Assembly (NCBI GenBank): GCA_019241305.1
Contig: JAFAXE010000151.1
Span: 1-41,126 of the forward strand
DNA from: Vulcanimicrobiota bacterium
GTDB taxonomy: Bacteria > Vulcanimicrobiota > Vulcanimicrobiia > Vulcanimicrobiales > Vulcanimicrobiaceae
Direction of reading: 5' to 3'
Length of the DNA stretch: 41,126 nucleotides
Shown here: positions 33,209 to 40,672 of the stretch, one piece after another
Layout of the letters: each line of letters opens with the position of its first letter
Numbering within the stretch: position 1 is the first letter of the stretch
Position numbers and translations under genes: made by a program
The notes under the pieces: generated by a model
The model's input: only the letters and a program-made list of their open reading frames with translations
Told to the model about the DNA's origin: nothing
Databases searched by the model: none

Positions 33209-33736
33209 CTAGCGCAGCTTGATCGTCAGTACGCCGCCGTCGCTCGTCATGCGCGGACCGGCGTTTTCATCCTGCGACGTCTTCCCGTTACCCGGCGCAG
33301 TAGCAGCACGGGTAGCGGCACCGTGCGATGCGGCTGCCTCGAGCATCTCATCCGTGATCTTGCCCGCTTCACGCTTGTTACGGTAGTCCTCGATCGCCGC
33401 GCGTAACGCTGCGAGCGAGCGCTCGGGATAGTCTTTCTTCTTTTCCGGATAGCCGTCGAGTTCGGCTTCGATGTCGGCCTCACTGATTGCGTACGCCTCA
33501 TCGACCTTTTTGCCGAGCGCCAGGTCGACGAGCAGACTACAGGTCGCAGTTCCGAATCCGCACCCGGTCGTGAAATAGGAGACGTCCTCGATGACGTCAC
33601 CCTTGCCGATTTTGAGGTAATACGTGTACATGTCGCCGCACGAGTCACTGAAATACTCGCCGGTCGCCATGGCATCGTTCATGGTGCGAAAGCCGCTGCG
33701 CTTTTCGACGAGGTCCTGGAACTTGGCAAAATTCAA
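33209..33736 (-). CDS. NifU/IscU-like iron-sulfur scaffold, atypical cysteines
   Basis: 175 residues, coupled to sufR by an ATGA overlap (SufR stop 33733, this start 33736). NifU_N fold: RTMNDAMATGEYFSDSCGD, VSYFTTGCGFGTATCSLLVD, LALGKKVDE. Cysteines are Cys33 (in SCGD), Cys59 and Cys66. IscU/SufU proteins use three cysteines, the third in an HCS/KC segment before the last helix; here that segment (ERSLAALRAAIEDYRNKREA) has none. The C-terminus ends GVLTIKLR after a Gly/Ala/Ser linker, an extension absent from IscU. Possibly a carrier, sensor partner of SufR, or degenerate scaffold; a true SufU lies at 37719. Confidence 0.75.
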   Translation of the reverse strand: MNFAKFQDLVEKRSGFRTMNDAMATGEYFSDSCGDMYTYYLKIGKGDVIEDVSYFTTGCGFGTATCSLLVDLALGKKVDEAYAISEADIEAELDGYPEKKKDYPERSLAALRAAIEDYRNKREAGKITDEMLEAAASHGAATRAATAPGNGKTSQDENAGPRMTSDGGVLTIKLR

Positions 33737-34386
33737 GAAATCGCTCCTTCGATTTCAAAACGACAAGCGTGCCCGCCGGTTGCAAGCGACTCGACTTGCA
33801 CCGGTTCGCCCGGCATCGTTTCGTGAAGGACCGTATGAATCACCCGGCACACCTCCGGATGCTCTGCGACGGTCTTCGCGTACGGGCAGTTGTGCTCGCG
33901 GAGTTCGAATCCACCCTTCGTCTCGACGACGTCGGCCTCGACACCGCCTTCCCGCAGGATCTCAGAAAGTTCGTAGACGCGACCGCGTGTATCCTTATCT
34001 TTGAAGCGCTCGCTATAGCGATCGGCGGCGCGTTTTCCCATGCGATCGAACAGGCTCACGACCGCGGAGTCTCCGCCTTCTTCCCGGACTTCCCGCAAGA
34101 CCGCGTTGAGAATGCGATCGTAGCGCTGAGGAAAAAGCGTCTCGGCGGCGCCCGTTAACGAGTACTCGAGAGTCGGCTTCGTCGGCCCCCGCTTAACCGA
34201 CCGCTCGAGCACATAGCCGTCTCGCTCCAAAAATACGAGTTGCTGCCGAACAGCATTGGCGGAAAGTCCGAACTCCGCGGCAAGTTCCACCGCGGTTGCG
34301 CCGTGCCGGCGGCGAAGCGCCGCGACGATCCGTCCGCGCGTGGTCTCGAAGAAGCGGGCATCGTGCATCTGGTGCGACTTTACCAT
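33733..34386 (-). CDS. sufR: SufR-type iron-sulfur sensing repressor
   Basis: 217 residues (start at 34386 or at the ATG six codons in). An N-terminal winged HTH (ATAVELAAEFGLSANAVRQQ, LVFLERDGYVLER) is followed by a C-terminal sensor with three spaced cysteines: Cys167 (EHNCPYAKT), Cys180 (HPEVCRVIH) and Cys208 (GGHACRFEI). This is the SufR arrangement, in which a bound cluster reports iron-sulfur sufficiency and represses the suf operon. It is divergent from sufC with 59 bases between starts, and heads a two-gene unit with the NifU-like scaffold. Confidence 0.88.
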   Translation of the reverse strand: MVKSHQMHDARFFETTRGRIVAALRRRHGATAVELAAEFGLSANAVRQQLVFLERDGYVLERSVKRGPTKPTLEYSLTGAAETLFPQRYDRILNAVLREVREEGGDSAVVSLFDRMGKRAADRYSERFKDKDTRGRVYELSEILREGGVEADVVETKGGFELREHNCPYAKTVAEHPEVCRVIHTVLHETMPGEPVQVESLATGGHACRFEIEGAIS

Positions 34387-34413
34387 GAATAGCGAAGATA
34401 GTCCAGCATTTCC

Positions 34414-34443
34414 TTGACTTTCTTTGTCGCGAGCCTGTACGAT
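34414..34443 (+). promoter_or_regulatory. Sigma-70-like promoter of the suf operon, leaderless
   Basis: TTGACT at 34414-34419 and TACGAT at 34438-34443, 18 bases apart. The ATG of sufC begins at 34452, only eight bases after the -10 hexamer, with no ribosome site. A dyad GAC-TTTCTTT-GTC overlaps the -35 region and could bind SufR. Confidence 0.45.
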
Positions 34444-34451
34444 GCTTGCGT

Positions 34452-35225
34452 ATGGTGCAGAAGGCGCTTCGGATCGACGGCTTACGCGTCAACGTTGAGG
34501 ACAAGCAAATCCTCAAAGGGATCGATTTGACCGTGGAGCCACGCTCCGTTCACGCGCTCATGGGCCCGAACGGAAGCGGCAAATCGACGCTTGCCTTCGC
34601 AATCGCCGGCCATCCTCGCTACACCGTCACAGCGGGAACGGTCACGCTCGACGGCGAGGACCTTCTTGCGCTCGCTCCGGACAAGCGCGCCAAGGCTGGC
34701 CTTTTTCTTTCCTTTCAATATCCCGCCGCGATCCCGGGCGTCAGCGTCGCGAACTTCCTCCGCACCGCCCGGCAGGCAGTTCGGCCCGAGGACCTCCCGC
34801 CGGCGAAGTTTCGCCAACTCATCTTCGAGCGGCTCGACGTACTCGACATGGATGTCGCGCTCATGAGTCGTTCGGTCAACGACGGCTTTTCGGGCGGTGA
34901 AAAGAAGCGGCTCGAGATGCTGCAGCTAGCGGTGCTTGCGCCGAAGTATGCGGTCCTCGACGAGACGGATTCCGGCCTCGACATCGATGCGCTGCGCGCA
35001 GTCGGAGACTCTGTCGCGTCGCTGCGCAAAAGCGACGAAGGCCGGGAAACGGGCCTCCTCGTGATCACGCATTATCCAAGGATCTTGCAGTACATCGCTG
35101 CCGACCACGTGCACGTCATGGTCGATGGCCGCATCGTCAAGTCCGGTGGACCGGAACTCGCACACGAAATCGAACGTGAAGGTTACGAAAATCTTCGTGA
35201 AGAGGTCGCCGGTGGCGTCGGCTAG
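34452..35225 (+). CDS. sufC: SufC ATPase of the SUF complex
   Basis: 257 residues from ATG 34452. Walker A: MGPNGSGKSTLAFAIAG (residues ~37-47). Q-loop and SufC blocks: FLSFQYPAAIPGVSVANFL, and the signature SGGEKKRLEMLQLAVLAPKY. Walker B: AVLDETDSGLDIDALR. D- and H-loops: VITHYPRILQYI. SufC supplies the ATPase motor that reshapes the SufB-SufD or SufD-SufD scaffold during iron-sulfur cluster assembly in the cytoplasm. First gene of sufC-D-S-U; it appears leaderless. Ends 14 bases inside the sufD start. Confidence 0.95.
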   Translation: MVQKALRIDGLRVNVEDKQILKGIDLTVEPRSVHALMGPNGSGKSTLAFAIAGHPRYTVTAGTVTLDGEDLLALAPDKRAKAGLFLSFQYPAAIPGVSVANFLRTARQAVRPEDLPPAKFRQLIFERLDVLDMDVALMSRSVNDGFSGGEKKRLEMLQLAVLAPKYAVLDETDSGLDIDALRAVGDSVASLRKSDEGRETGLLVITHYPRILQYIAADHVHVMVDGRIVKSGGPELAHEIEREGYENLREEVAGGVG

Positions 35226-36468
35226 CACCAGCGCAGACGTTTTTCAGGGGAACGGCCGCGTACCGACGCGCGCACTGTTCGAGGCTTTTTTAGAAGAACT
35301 GGACGGCAGCCGCCAAGCGACGCCGGTCATCTCTTCTGAAATCCGATCCGAAGCATTCAAAGGCTTCGAGCGCCTCGACGCTTCCGGTGGCAAGCCGGGC
35401 CGTGATTGGAAACACGACTACACACGGATCGGGACGGATATCCCGTTACTTCAAAGAAGCACGGTGAAGCACAACGCTCACGCCGCCGACGGTGTGCGCT
35501 TTCACACGCCTGACACCGAGGGTGGCGCGGAATTCGTGCGGACATACCTCGGCCGCGCGGTCCACTGGCGCGAGGACAAGTTTGCGAGCCTCGCTCTCGC
35601 CTTTCTGGAGAAGGCCATCGTCATTGCGGTTCCGGCCGCCGTGCGAGTAGAACAACCAATTGACGTGAAGTACGACGCTTCGGGAGCCACCGGCTCCAGC
35701 TTTCCCTATACGCTCGTCGTTTTGGAGCCCGGCGCGGAAGCCACCGTCGTGGAAAATGCATTCGGCGGTGGCGCTTTCTCCTGTGGGATCGTTGAGGCGA
35801 TCGTCGGTGACGGGGCGCGCCTCAACTACATCGTGGTGCAGCGCGCTGACGCGCAAAGCACCGTGCTGATGAACCGCGGCGCGGTGTGTGGCCAAGACGC
35901 CTCGTGCCATTGGTATCTCGCGGAACTCGGCGGCGCGCTCAGCCGCTCAGTCGTCAGCACGCGGCTCGAAGGGCGTGGCGCGTCGAGCGAAATCACCGCT
36001 TTCTTCTTCAACGATGGCGATCAGCACGTCGATCTCGCGTCGCTGGTCGAACACGCCGTCGGCGACTCCACGTCACGTACGACGATCAAGAGCGCCGCCA
36101 AAGATCGCGGTCAGGGGCGCTACCTCGGGAACATTCGCATTGCCGAGAACGCGAACGGCAGCGACGCGGCCTTGCGCGACGATGCATTGCTCCTCAGCAA
36201 AACAGCGCACATCGATTCTGTTCCTGCGCTCGAAATCGCCTCCAACGACGTCAAGGCGTTCCACGGCGCAACGGTCGGTTCGATCGATGAAGAGGAGCTG
36301 TTCTATGCGCAAAGCCGCGGAATCGAACGTACGGAGGCCGAGCGGATGATCGCGCTGGGTTTCTTCGAGCCCGCGCTCAGCGTTTTTCCCATAGAGCCGG
36401 TCCGTGATCTCTTGCGCATGCAACTGACAGAGAAAGCCCGTCCCGCAGCGCCCACGGCGAACGGATAA
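35212..36468 (+). CDS. sufD: SufD scaffold subunit of the SUF complex
   Basis: 418 residues from GTG at 35212, chosen because AGAGG lies six bases upstream and the longer frame only shadows sufC. SufB/SufD family blocks: FVRTYLGRAVHWREDKFASL, GDGARLNYIVVQRADAQSTV, TTIKSAAKDRGQGRYLGNIR, HIDSVPALEIASNDVKAFHG, ATVGSIDEEELFYAQSRGI. The AFHGATVG His corresponds to the SufD catalytic His region, and the protein lacks the C-terminal Cys of SufB. It forms the beta-helix half of the SufBC2D complex. No sufB is found in the window. Confidence 0.9.
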   Translation: MASASTSADVFQGNGRVPTRALFEAFLEELDGSRQATPVISSEIRSEAFKGFERLDASGGKPGRDWKHDYTRIGTDIPLLQRSTVKHNAHAADGVRFHTPDTEGGAEFVRTYLGRAVHWREDKFASLALAFLEKAIVIAVPAAVRVEQPIDVKYDASGATGSSFPYTLVVLEPGAEATVVENAFGGGAFSCGIVEAIVGDGARLNYIVVQRADAQSTVLMNRGAVCGQDASCHWYLAELGGALSRSVVSTRLEGRGASSEITAFFFNDGDQHVDLASLVEHAVGDSTSRTTIKSAAKDRGQGRYLGNIRIAENANGSDAALRDDALLLSKTAHIDSVPALEIASNDVKAFHGATVGSIDEEELFYAQSRGIERTEAERMIALGFFEPALSVFPIEPVRDLLRMQLTEKARPAAPTANG

Positions 36469-37712
36469 TGCTGGCGACGGACGACCCCAAGCAGCAGCGT
36501 ATCATCGGCGACTTTCCCATCCTCGCGAAGCCAACGTCGCGCGGAAAGCGCCTCGTCTATCTCGATTCCGCCGCTTCGTCGCAGAAGCCGCAGGCAGTCA
36601 TCGATGCGCTCGTACACTTCTACACGAACGACAACGCGAACATCCATCGCGGCGTCTACGAACTCGCGGAGCGCGCTACCGCCGACTTCGAAGCGGCTCG
36701 TGAAAAGGTCGCGCAGTTCGTCAACGCCGACACACCAGAGATCATTTGGACGCGGAACACGACCGAGGCGATCAACCTGGTTTCGTACTCGTGGGGACTC
36801 GCAAACCTCTATCCGGGTGCTGCGATCCTCGCCTCACAACTGGAGCATCACTCCAACCTCGTGCCGTGGCAATTGCTGGCCGCGAAAACCGGCGCTGAAC
36901 TTCGTTTTCTCGAAGTCGATGCAGAGGGCCGTTTCAAACTGGAGGACCTCGATCGCAAATTGCGGGGCGTCAAGTTGCTTGCAATCTCTCACATCAGCAA
37001 TTCCCTTGGCACGATCGCGCCTCTCGACATCCTTATCCCGCGGGCACACGCCGCCGGCGCGTTGGTCCTCGTCGACGCCGCGCAGTCCGTCCCGCACATG
37101 CCAGTGGACGTGAAACGCTTGGACGTCGATTTTCTGGCGGCGAGCGGTCACAAGATGTGCGGACCCACCGGGATCGGGTTCCTTTATGGCAAGCGAGCGC
37201 TGCTGGAGGCGATGCCGCCGTTTTTGACCGGGGGCGACATGATTCGCGAGGTGGCCTACGAGTCGACGACCTTCAACGAATTGCCGTGGAAGTTCGAGGC
37301 CGGAACCAGCAATATCGCCGACGCGGTCGCGCTCGGCACCGCCGTGGACTATCTCACTGGCGTCGGCATGGACTGGATTCGCAACCACGAGCGCGCACTC
37401 ACCGCGTATGCACTTGAACGGTTACGAATGCTGGAGCCGCGCGGTCTCGCAATCTACGGACCGCGTGAAGAGCAGCGCGCCGGCGTAATCTCGTTCAACC
37501 TGGCCGACATCCACGCCCACGACCTCGCTTCCATCCTCGATACGGAAGGCGTCTGCGTGCGGGCAGGGCATCACTGCACGATGCCGCTGATGCGCCGGAT
37601 GGGCTGGCCTGCAACTGCGCGCGCGTCTTTCTACCTGTACAACACGGAAGACGACGTCGACGCGCTCGTGACCGCCCTCGAAAAAGCGGCGCGGCTGTTC
37701 AAGGTCGCCTAA
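36468..37712 (+). CDS. sufS: SufS cysteine desulfurase
   Basis: 414 residues; the ATG overlaps the sufD stop by one base (TAATG). The PLP lysine is Lys229 in ASGHKMCGPTG, and the active Cys370 lies in RAGHHCTMPLMRRMG. N-terminal blocks: LVYLDSAASSQKPQAVIDAL, NIHRGVYELAERAT, TRNTTEAINLVSYSWG. SufS takes sulfur from L-cysteine and passes a persulfide to SufU. Length and motifs are normal for group II desulfurases. Six bases separate it from sufU. Confidence 0.95.
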   Translation: MLATDDPKQQRIIGDFPILAKPTSRGKRLVYLDSAASSQKPQAVIDALVHFYTNDNANIHRGVYELAERATADFEAAREKVAQFVNADTPEIIWTRNTTEAINLVSYSWGLANLYPGAAILASQLEHHSNLVPWQLLAAKTGAELRFLEVDAEGRFKLEDLDRKLRGVKLLAISHISNSLGTIAPLDILIPRAHAAGALVLVDAAQSVPHMPVDVKRLDVDFLAASGHKMCGPTGIGFLYGKRALLEAMPPFLTGGDMIREVAYESTTFNELPWKFEAGTSNIADAVALGTAVDYLTGVGMDWIRNHERALTAYALERLRMLEPRGLAIYGPREEQRAGVISFNLADIHAHDLASILDTEGVCVRAGHHCTMPLMRRMGWPATARASFYLYNTEDDVDALVTALEKAARLFKVA

Positions 37713-37718
37713 TCGGAC

Positions 37719-38129
37719 ATGGACGACTTCTATAAAGACTACATTCTCGACCACTATCGAAATCCACGAAACTTCGGGCACCTCGAGAAGCCCGACGCCG
37801 TCGCGGAAGATCTCAATCCGCTGTGCGGCGATCTGATTCGCTTCGAATTGAACGTGGAAGACGGCAAGGTCGCCGATGTGCGCTTCTCCGGGAAAGGCTG
37901 CGCGATCAGCCAAGCTGCGACGTCGATGCTGAGCGAACAACTCCGCGGCAAATCGCTGGAAGACGTCGCGCGCATCCCTGCCGACAGCGTCGTCGAGAGC
38001 GTGGGCATCGGCATAAGCCCTGCGCGCATGAAATGTGCGCTTCTGGGCTTGAAAGTCCTCAAGAGCGCCGCACTGGGCGAGATTGCGTCCTGGCCGGATG
38101 AACCGGCCAACGCCACGCAAACGGACTGA
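37719..38129 (+). CDS. sufU: SufU sulfur-transfer protein
   Basis: 136 residues. Zinc ligands are all present: Cys36 and Asp38 (NPLCGD), Cys61 (GKGCAISQAATSML), Cys106 (RMKCALLGL). The protein accepts persulfide from SufS through a zinc-ligand swap in Gram-positive SUF systems. The gap between the second and third Cys is 45 residues, close to IscU and shorter than the ~60 of Bacillus SufU, so this is a short form. The order sufC-D-S-U matches Bacillus but there sufB follows; here another frame follows. Confidence 0.88.
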   Translation: MDDFYKDYILDHYRNPRNFGHLEKPDAVAEDLNPLCGDLIRFELNVEDGKVADVRFSGKGCAISQAATSMLSEQLRGKSLEDVARIPADSVVESVGIGISPARMKCALLGLKVLKSAALGEIASWPDEPANATQTD

Positions 38130-38176
38130 CGACGATCGTCGATCTCGAGACGATTGGCCGCGTTGCGGGCGCCATC

Positions 38177-38485
38177 GTGCTCGAGGCGTTCGCGCTTACC
38201 GTCTGGAACATCGGAACGCGGGCGCCATACAGCGTACTGCTGGACATCGTCCGCGCCTTTCGAAACGGTCAGGCGTTGATGGCGGGCACGATGAGTTTCA
38301 TCGTGGGACTCGTGTTCGTCGCTGCAGCGACAGTGCTGATACTGCCCGCCGTCAATAATATCGCCGCGGACTTCGTCCCCATCCAGATTTTTACGTTCCT
38401 GGCCGCACTCGCGCTCGAGTACCTCATCGGCAACGATATGCGACGCTTTATCGCACGCGTAGCGGGGGCGCCAAGAACGCGCTAG
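38177..38485 (+). CDS. Small multi-span membrane protein after sufU
   Basis: 102 residues from GTG at 38177. Three hydrophobic spans: EAFALTVWNIG..., MAGTMSFIVGLVFVAAATVL, IQIFTFLAALALEYLIG; the ends are basic. No family recognised. Upstream, the same frame is open into the sufU stop and encodes TTIVDLETIGRVAGAIVLEA, which lengthens the first span; a CTG overlapping the sufU stop as CTGA or an ACG would be needed as the start, so the true N-terminus is unclear. Same direction as the suf genes and probably co-transcribed with them. Confidence 0.5.
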   Translation: MLEAFALTVWNIGTRAPYSVLLDIVRAFRNGQALMAGTMSFIVGLVFVAAATVLILPAVNNIAADFVPIQIFTFLAALALEYLIGNDMRRFIARVAGAPRTR

Positions 38486-38495
38486 ATTTGCGCGG

Positions 38496-40034
38496 TTAGC
38501 GGCGAGGCAGGTGTAGTCCGACCGCGTTCGGTGTGCGAACCGGCGTCCTTAGCGCTCCCGCGCTGCCGGCCGGTTTGCGCTGAATAATATGCGGGGTAAC
38601 GACGACGTAGAGGTTGGTTCGCTGCTTCGTCGTGCTGAGACGACGGAACAGCGCGCCGATGAGCGGAATGTCGCCGATACCGGGCACTTTGTACACGGTC
38701 CGGATCTCGTTGTCTTGCAGCAGGCCACCAATGACGAAGGAATCGCCGTCCTTCACGGTGGCCTGCGTCACCGCCTGACGCTGGCTGATTTCGGGGATGC
38801 CCTGTGTGAATCCGGTGACGCTGGAGACCTCCGCAAAGATGTGAGAGGTCACATAGCCATCTGACGACACGCGCGGGAGAATTTGCAAGTTCACGCCGAC
38901 GTTGACGTAGTTGACCTGTTGCGATGAAATCGCGCTGGTCCCCGCCACGATGACCGTCGTAATGATCGGCAGCGCGTCGCCCGTGAGAATCGAGGCAGCT
39001 GCCCCATTTTGCGCAATGATGCGCGGTTTCGCTAGAATACGGCTCTCACCGCGGGTTTCCAGGGCGAATAAGGTCGCATTGAACTGGGCTTTCGCCTGAG
39101 CGGTCATCAAGCTCTGGGAGGTGTAGGTGGCGGTGCCCGCATTGCCTTGACCGCCGTTAAAATCGATGCCGAGATCCTTCGCGCCGTTCTCGTCCAATTC
39201 CACGATTTGCGTTTCTAACAGTACGCTATCGAGCGGTATGTCGATCTTCTCGATGACGTCGCGCATCGCAGCGACCACGTCCGGCGGTCCCGTCAAAATG
39301 ACCGCGTTCAAGCGGCGATCGATCGCGAGGTTGTCGCTGACCTTCTGCGCGAGCCCTTGGGATCCGCCGCCGAACGAATTGCCGAAGTTATTTTGTTGGA
39401 ACGTCGGCTGTTGGAACGGTTGGGTTTGTCCATTCAACGCCCCGCCAAATGACTGCGCGCCGAAGTTCGACGTCTGGGGACTGAAGTTGTCGTTCGACGG
39501 GACATTGGCGCCCTGCACCAGCACGCCGGCAACCTCGGAGACGTCGGCGTACTTGAGCGGGATGACTTCAGTCACTTCACCGACGCCGCTTGGAGAGGGC
39601 GCCGGGCTCTGTTCGAGCCCTTGCGTCGGGACACGCTGGGGGCTGAGCGTCGGGACGTCGATGATGACGAAATTGCCTCCCGGCTGAACGCGCACGGGTC
39701 CGTTAGCGGCAAGGTGCAGCGACACGGCAACGTTGGCACCGACCTGAGCAACGGAGATGCTCTTGACGGGACCGCTCCCCGCGATCGTGGGGGGAACCCC
39801 CGGTCCCATCGTCGCCTGTTGGAAAATGACCGAAGTCTCGCTCGTTCCCGCGCCGGTGAGCGTGTAACGAGGTGGCGGTCCGCTGAACTGTACGGTGACT
39901 CGGGCGCCGCCATTCGGTTGGAGCGCGACGGCAACGGCATTCAGTGCGACCGCGGCAAGCGCCGGCGCGAGCATCGCCCCGAGGAGCACCGCCACAAGGG
40001 CTGCTATTGCCGTGTGACGGAGCATCATCCGCAT
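38496..40034 (-). CDS. pilQ: Type IV pilus secretin PilQ-like protein
   Basis: 512 residues from the ATG at 40034 (others at 40085 and 40028 are possible; no clear ribosome site). Signal peptide: MLRHTAIAALVAVLLGAMLA. An AMIN-type beta domain (NAVAVALQPNGGARVTVQF...) that binds peptidoglycan follows. Then a secretin N1-like unit (TEVIPLKYADVSEVAGVLVQ) with a Gln/Asn/Phe-rich insertion at ~190-240, RRLNAVILTGPPDVVAAMRD, VLLETQIVELDENGAKDLGI, and the secretin core (SRILAKPRIIAQNGAAASIL, VGVNLQILPRVSSDGYVTSH, VGGLLQDNEIRTVYKVPGIG). It forms the outer-membrane pore through which pili pass. No other pil genes are in the window. Confidence 0.85.
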   Translation of the reverse strand: MRMMLRHTAIAALVAVLLGAMLAPALAAVALNAVAVALQPNGGARVTVQFSGPPPRYTLTGAGTSETSVIFQQATMGPGVPPTIAGSGPVKSISVAQVGANVAVSLHLAANGPVRVQPGGNFVIIDVPTLSPQRVPTQGLEQSPAPSPSGVGEVTEVIPLKYADVSEVAGVLVQGANVPSNDNFSPQTSNFGAQSFGGALNGQTQPFQQPTFQQNNFGNSFGGGSQGLAQKVSDNLAIDRRLNAVILTGPPDVVAAMRDVIEKIDIPLDSVLLETQIVELDENGAKDLGIDFNGGQGNAGTATYTSQSLMTAQAKAQFNATLFALETRGESRILAKPRIIAQNGAAASILTGDALPIITTVIVAGTSAISSQQVNYVNVGVNLQILPRVSSDGYVTSHIFAEVSSVTGFTQGIPEISQRQAVTQATVKDGDSFVIGGLLQDNEIRTVYKVPGIGDIPLIGALFRRLSTTKQRTNLYVVVTPHIIQRKPAGSAGALRTPVRTPNAVGLHLPRR

Positions 40035-40200
40035 GGATGCGTCTATCTCATGGGGGACGCAATAGCCTTCTGCCAGAGCACACATTCCGGCAAATTCTTG
40101 CGAACTTTCACGCCATTTTCAGCGGCCATCGCGCGCCGAACCGCTCAAAGGTTCAGCTTGCTTTTACATCACGTTAAGAGACAGTCAAGGACACCGCTAC

Positions 40201-40668
40201 ATGCCTTCGAACCCACGACCCTATGTCGTCATGTTTTGTGCGCTGCTCGCGATCGGGACGGTCGTGACCAACGCTGCGCTCGGCGCTACCCCGCCCGACG
40301 CCACCGTGACGAGCGTGACCGCAAGCGGCGCGCCTGGCCATTATGTTTTCAATGTGACGATTCGCAGCAACGACACCGGCTGCGATCACTACGCGGATTG
40401 GTGGGAAGTCGTTGATGAACGCGGTGCGCTCCTCTACCGCCGCGTGTTGCTCCACGACCACGCTGACGAGCAACCCTTTACGCGCGACGGCGGCCCAGTT
40501 CCCGTAACAGCAAAGCAGACGGTAACGGTACGTGCGCACATGAACACGAGCGGGTACTCGAGCGCGGCAATGCGCGGCACCGTCGAAAGCGGATTCAAGA
40601 CGACGACGCTTCCGCCACGGTACGCCGAAGAACTCGCGAAGAAACCGCCGCTACCCGAACGCTGCTAG
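40201..40668 (+). CDS. Conserved secreted protein, unknown function
   Basis: 155 residues from the ATG at 40201 (AAGGA nine bases upstream). Signal peptide: VVMFCALLAIGTVVTNAAL. The mature part has a single beta-sandwich-like domain: VTIRSNDTGCDHYADWWEVV, GALLYRRVLLHDHADEQPFT, RDGGPVPVTAKQTVTVRAHM, SSAAMRGTVESGF. I recall similarly spaced CDxYADWWEV / LLYRR / H-DEQPFTRxGGPV motifs in secreted proteins of several phyla, all without assigned function. Divergent from the secretin gene across a 166-bp gap that holds no promoter I can name with confidence. Confidence 0.65.
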   Translation: MPSNPRPYVVMFCALLAIGTVVTNAALGATPPDATVTSVTASGAPGHYVFNVTIRSNDTGCDHYADWWEVVDERGALLYRRVLLHDHADEQPFTRDGGPVPVTAKQTVTVRAHMNTSGYSSAAMRGTVESGFKTTTLPPRYAEELAKKPPLPERC

Positions 40669-40672
40669 ACCA

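Noticed and set aside
35212-36468. Assignment as SufB
   Set aside because: It has the HG-ATVG and LFYAQSRGI blocks of SufD and no C-terminal catalytic Cys of SufB; gene order also fits SufD.
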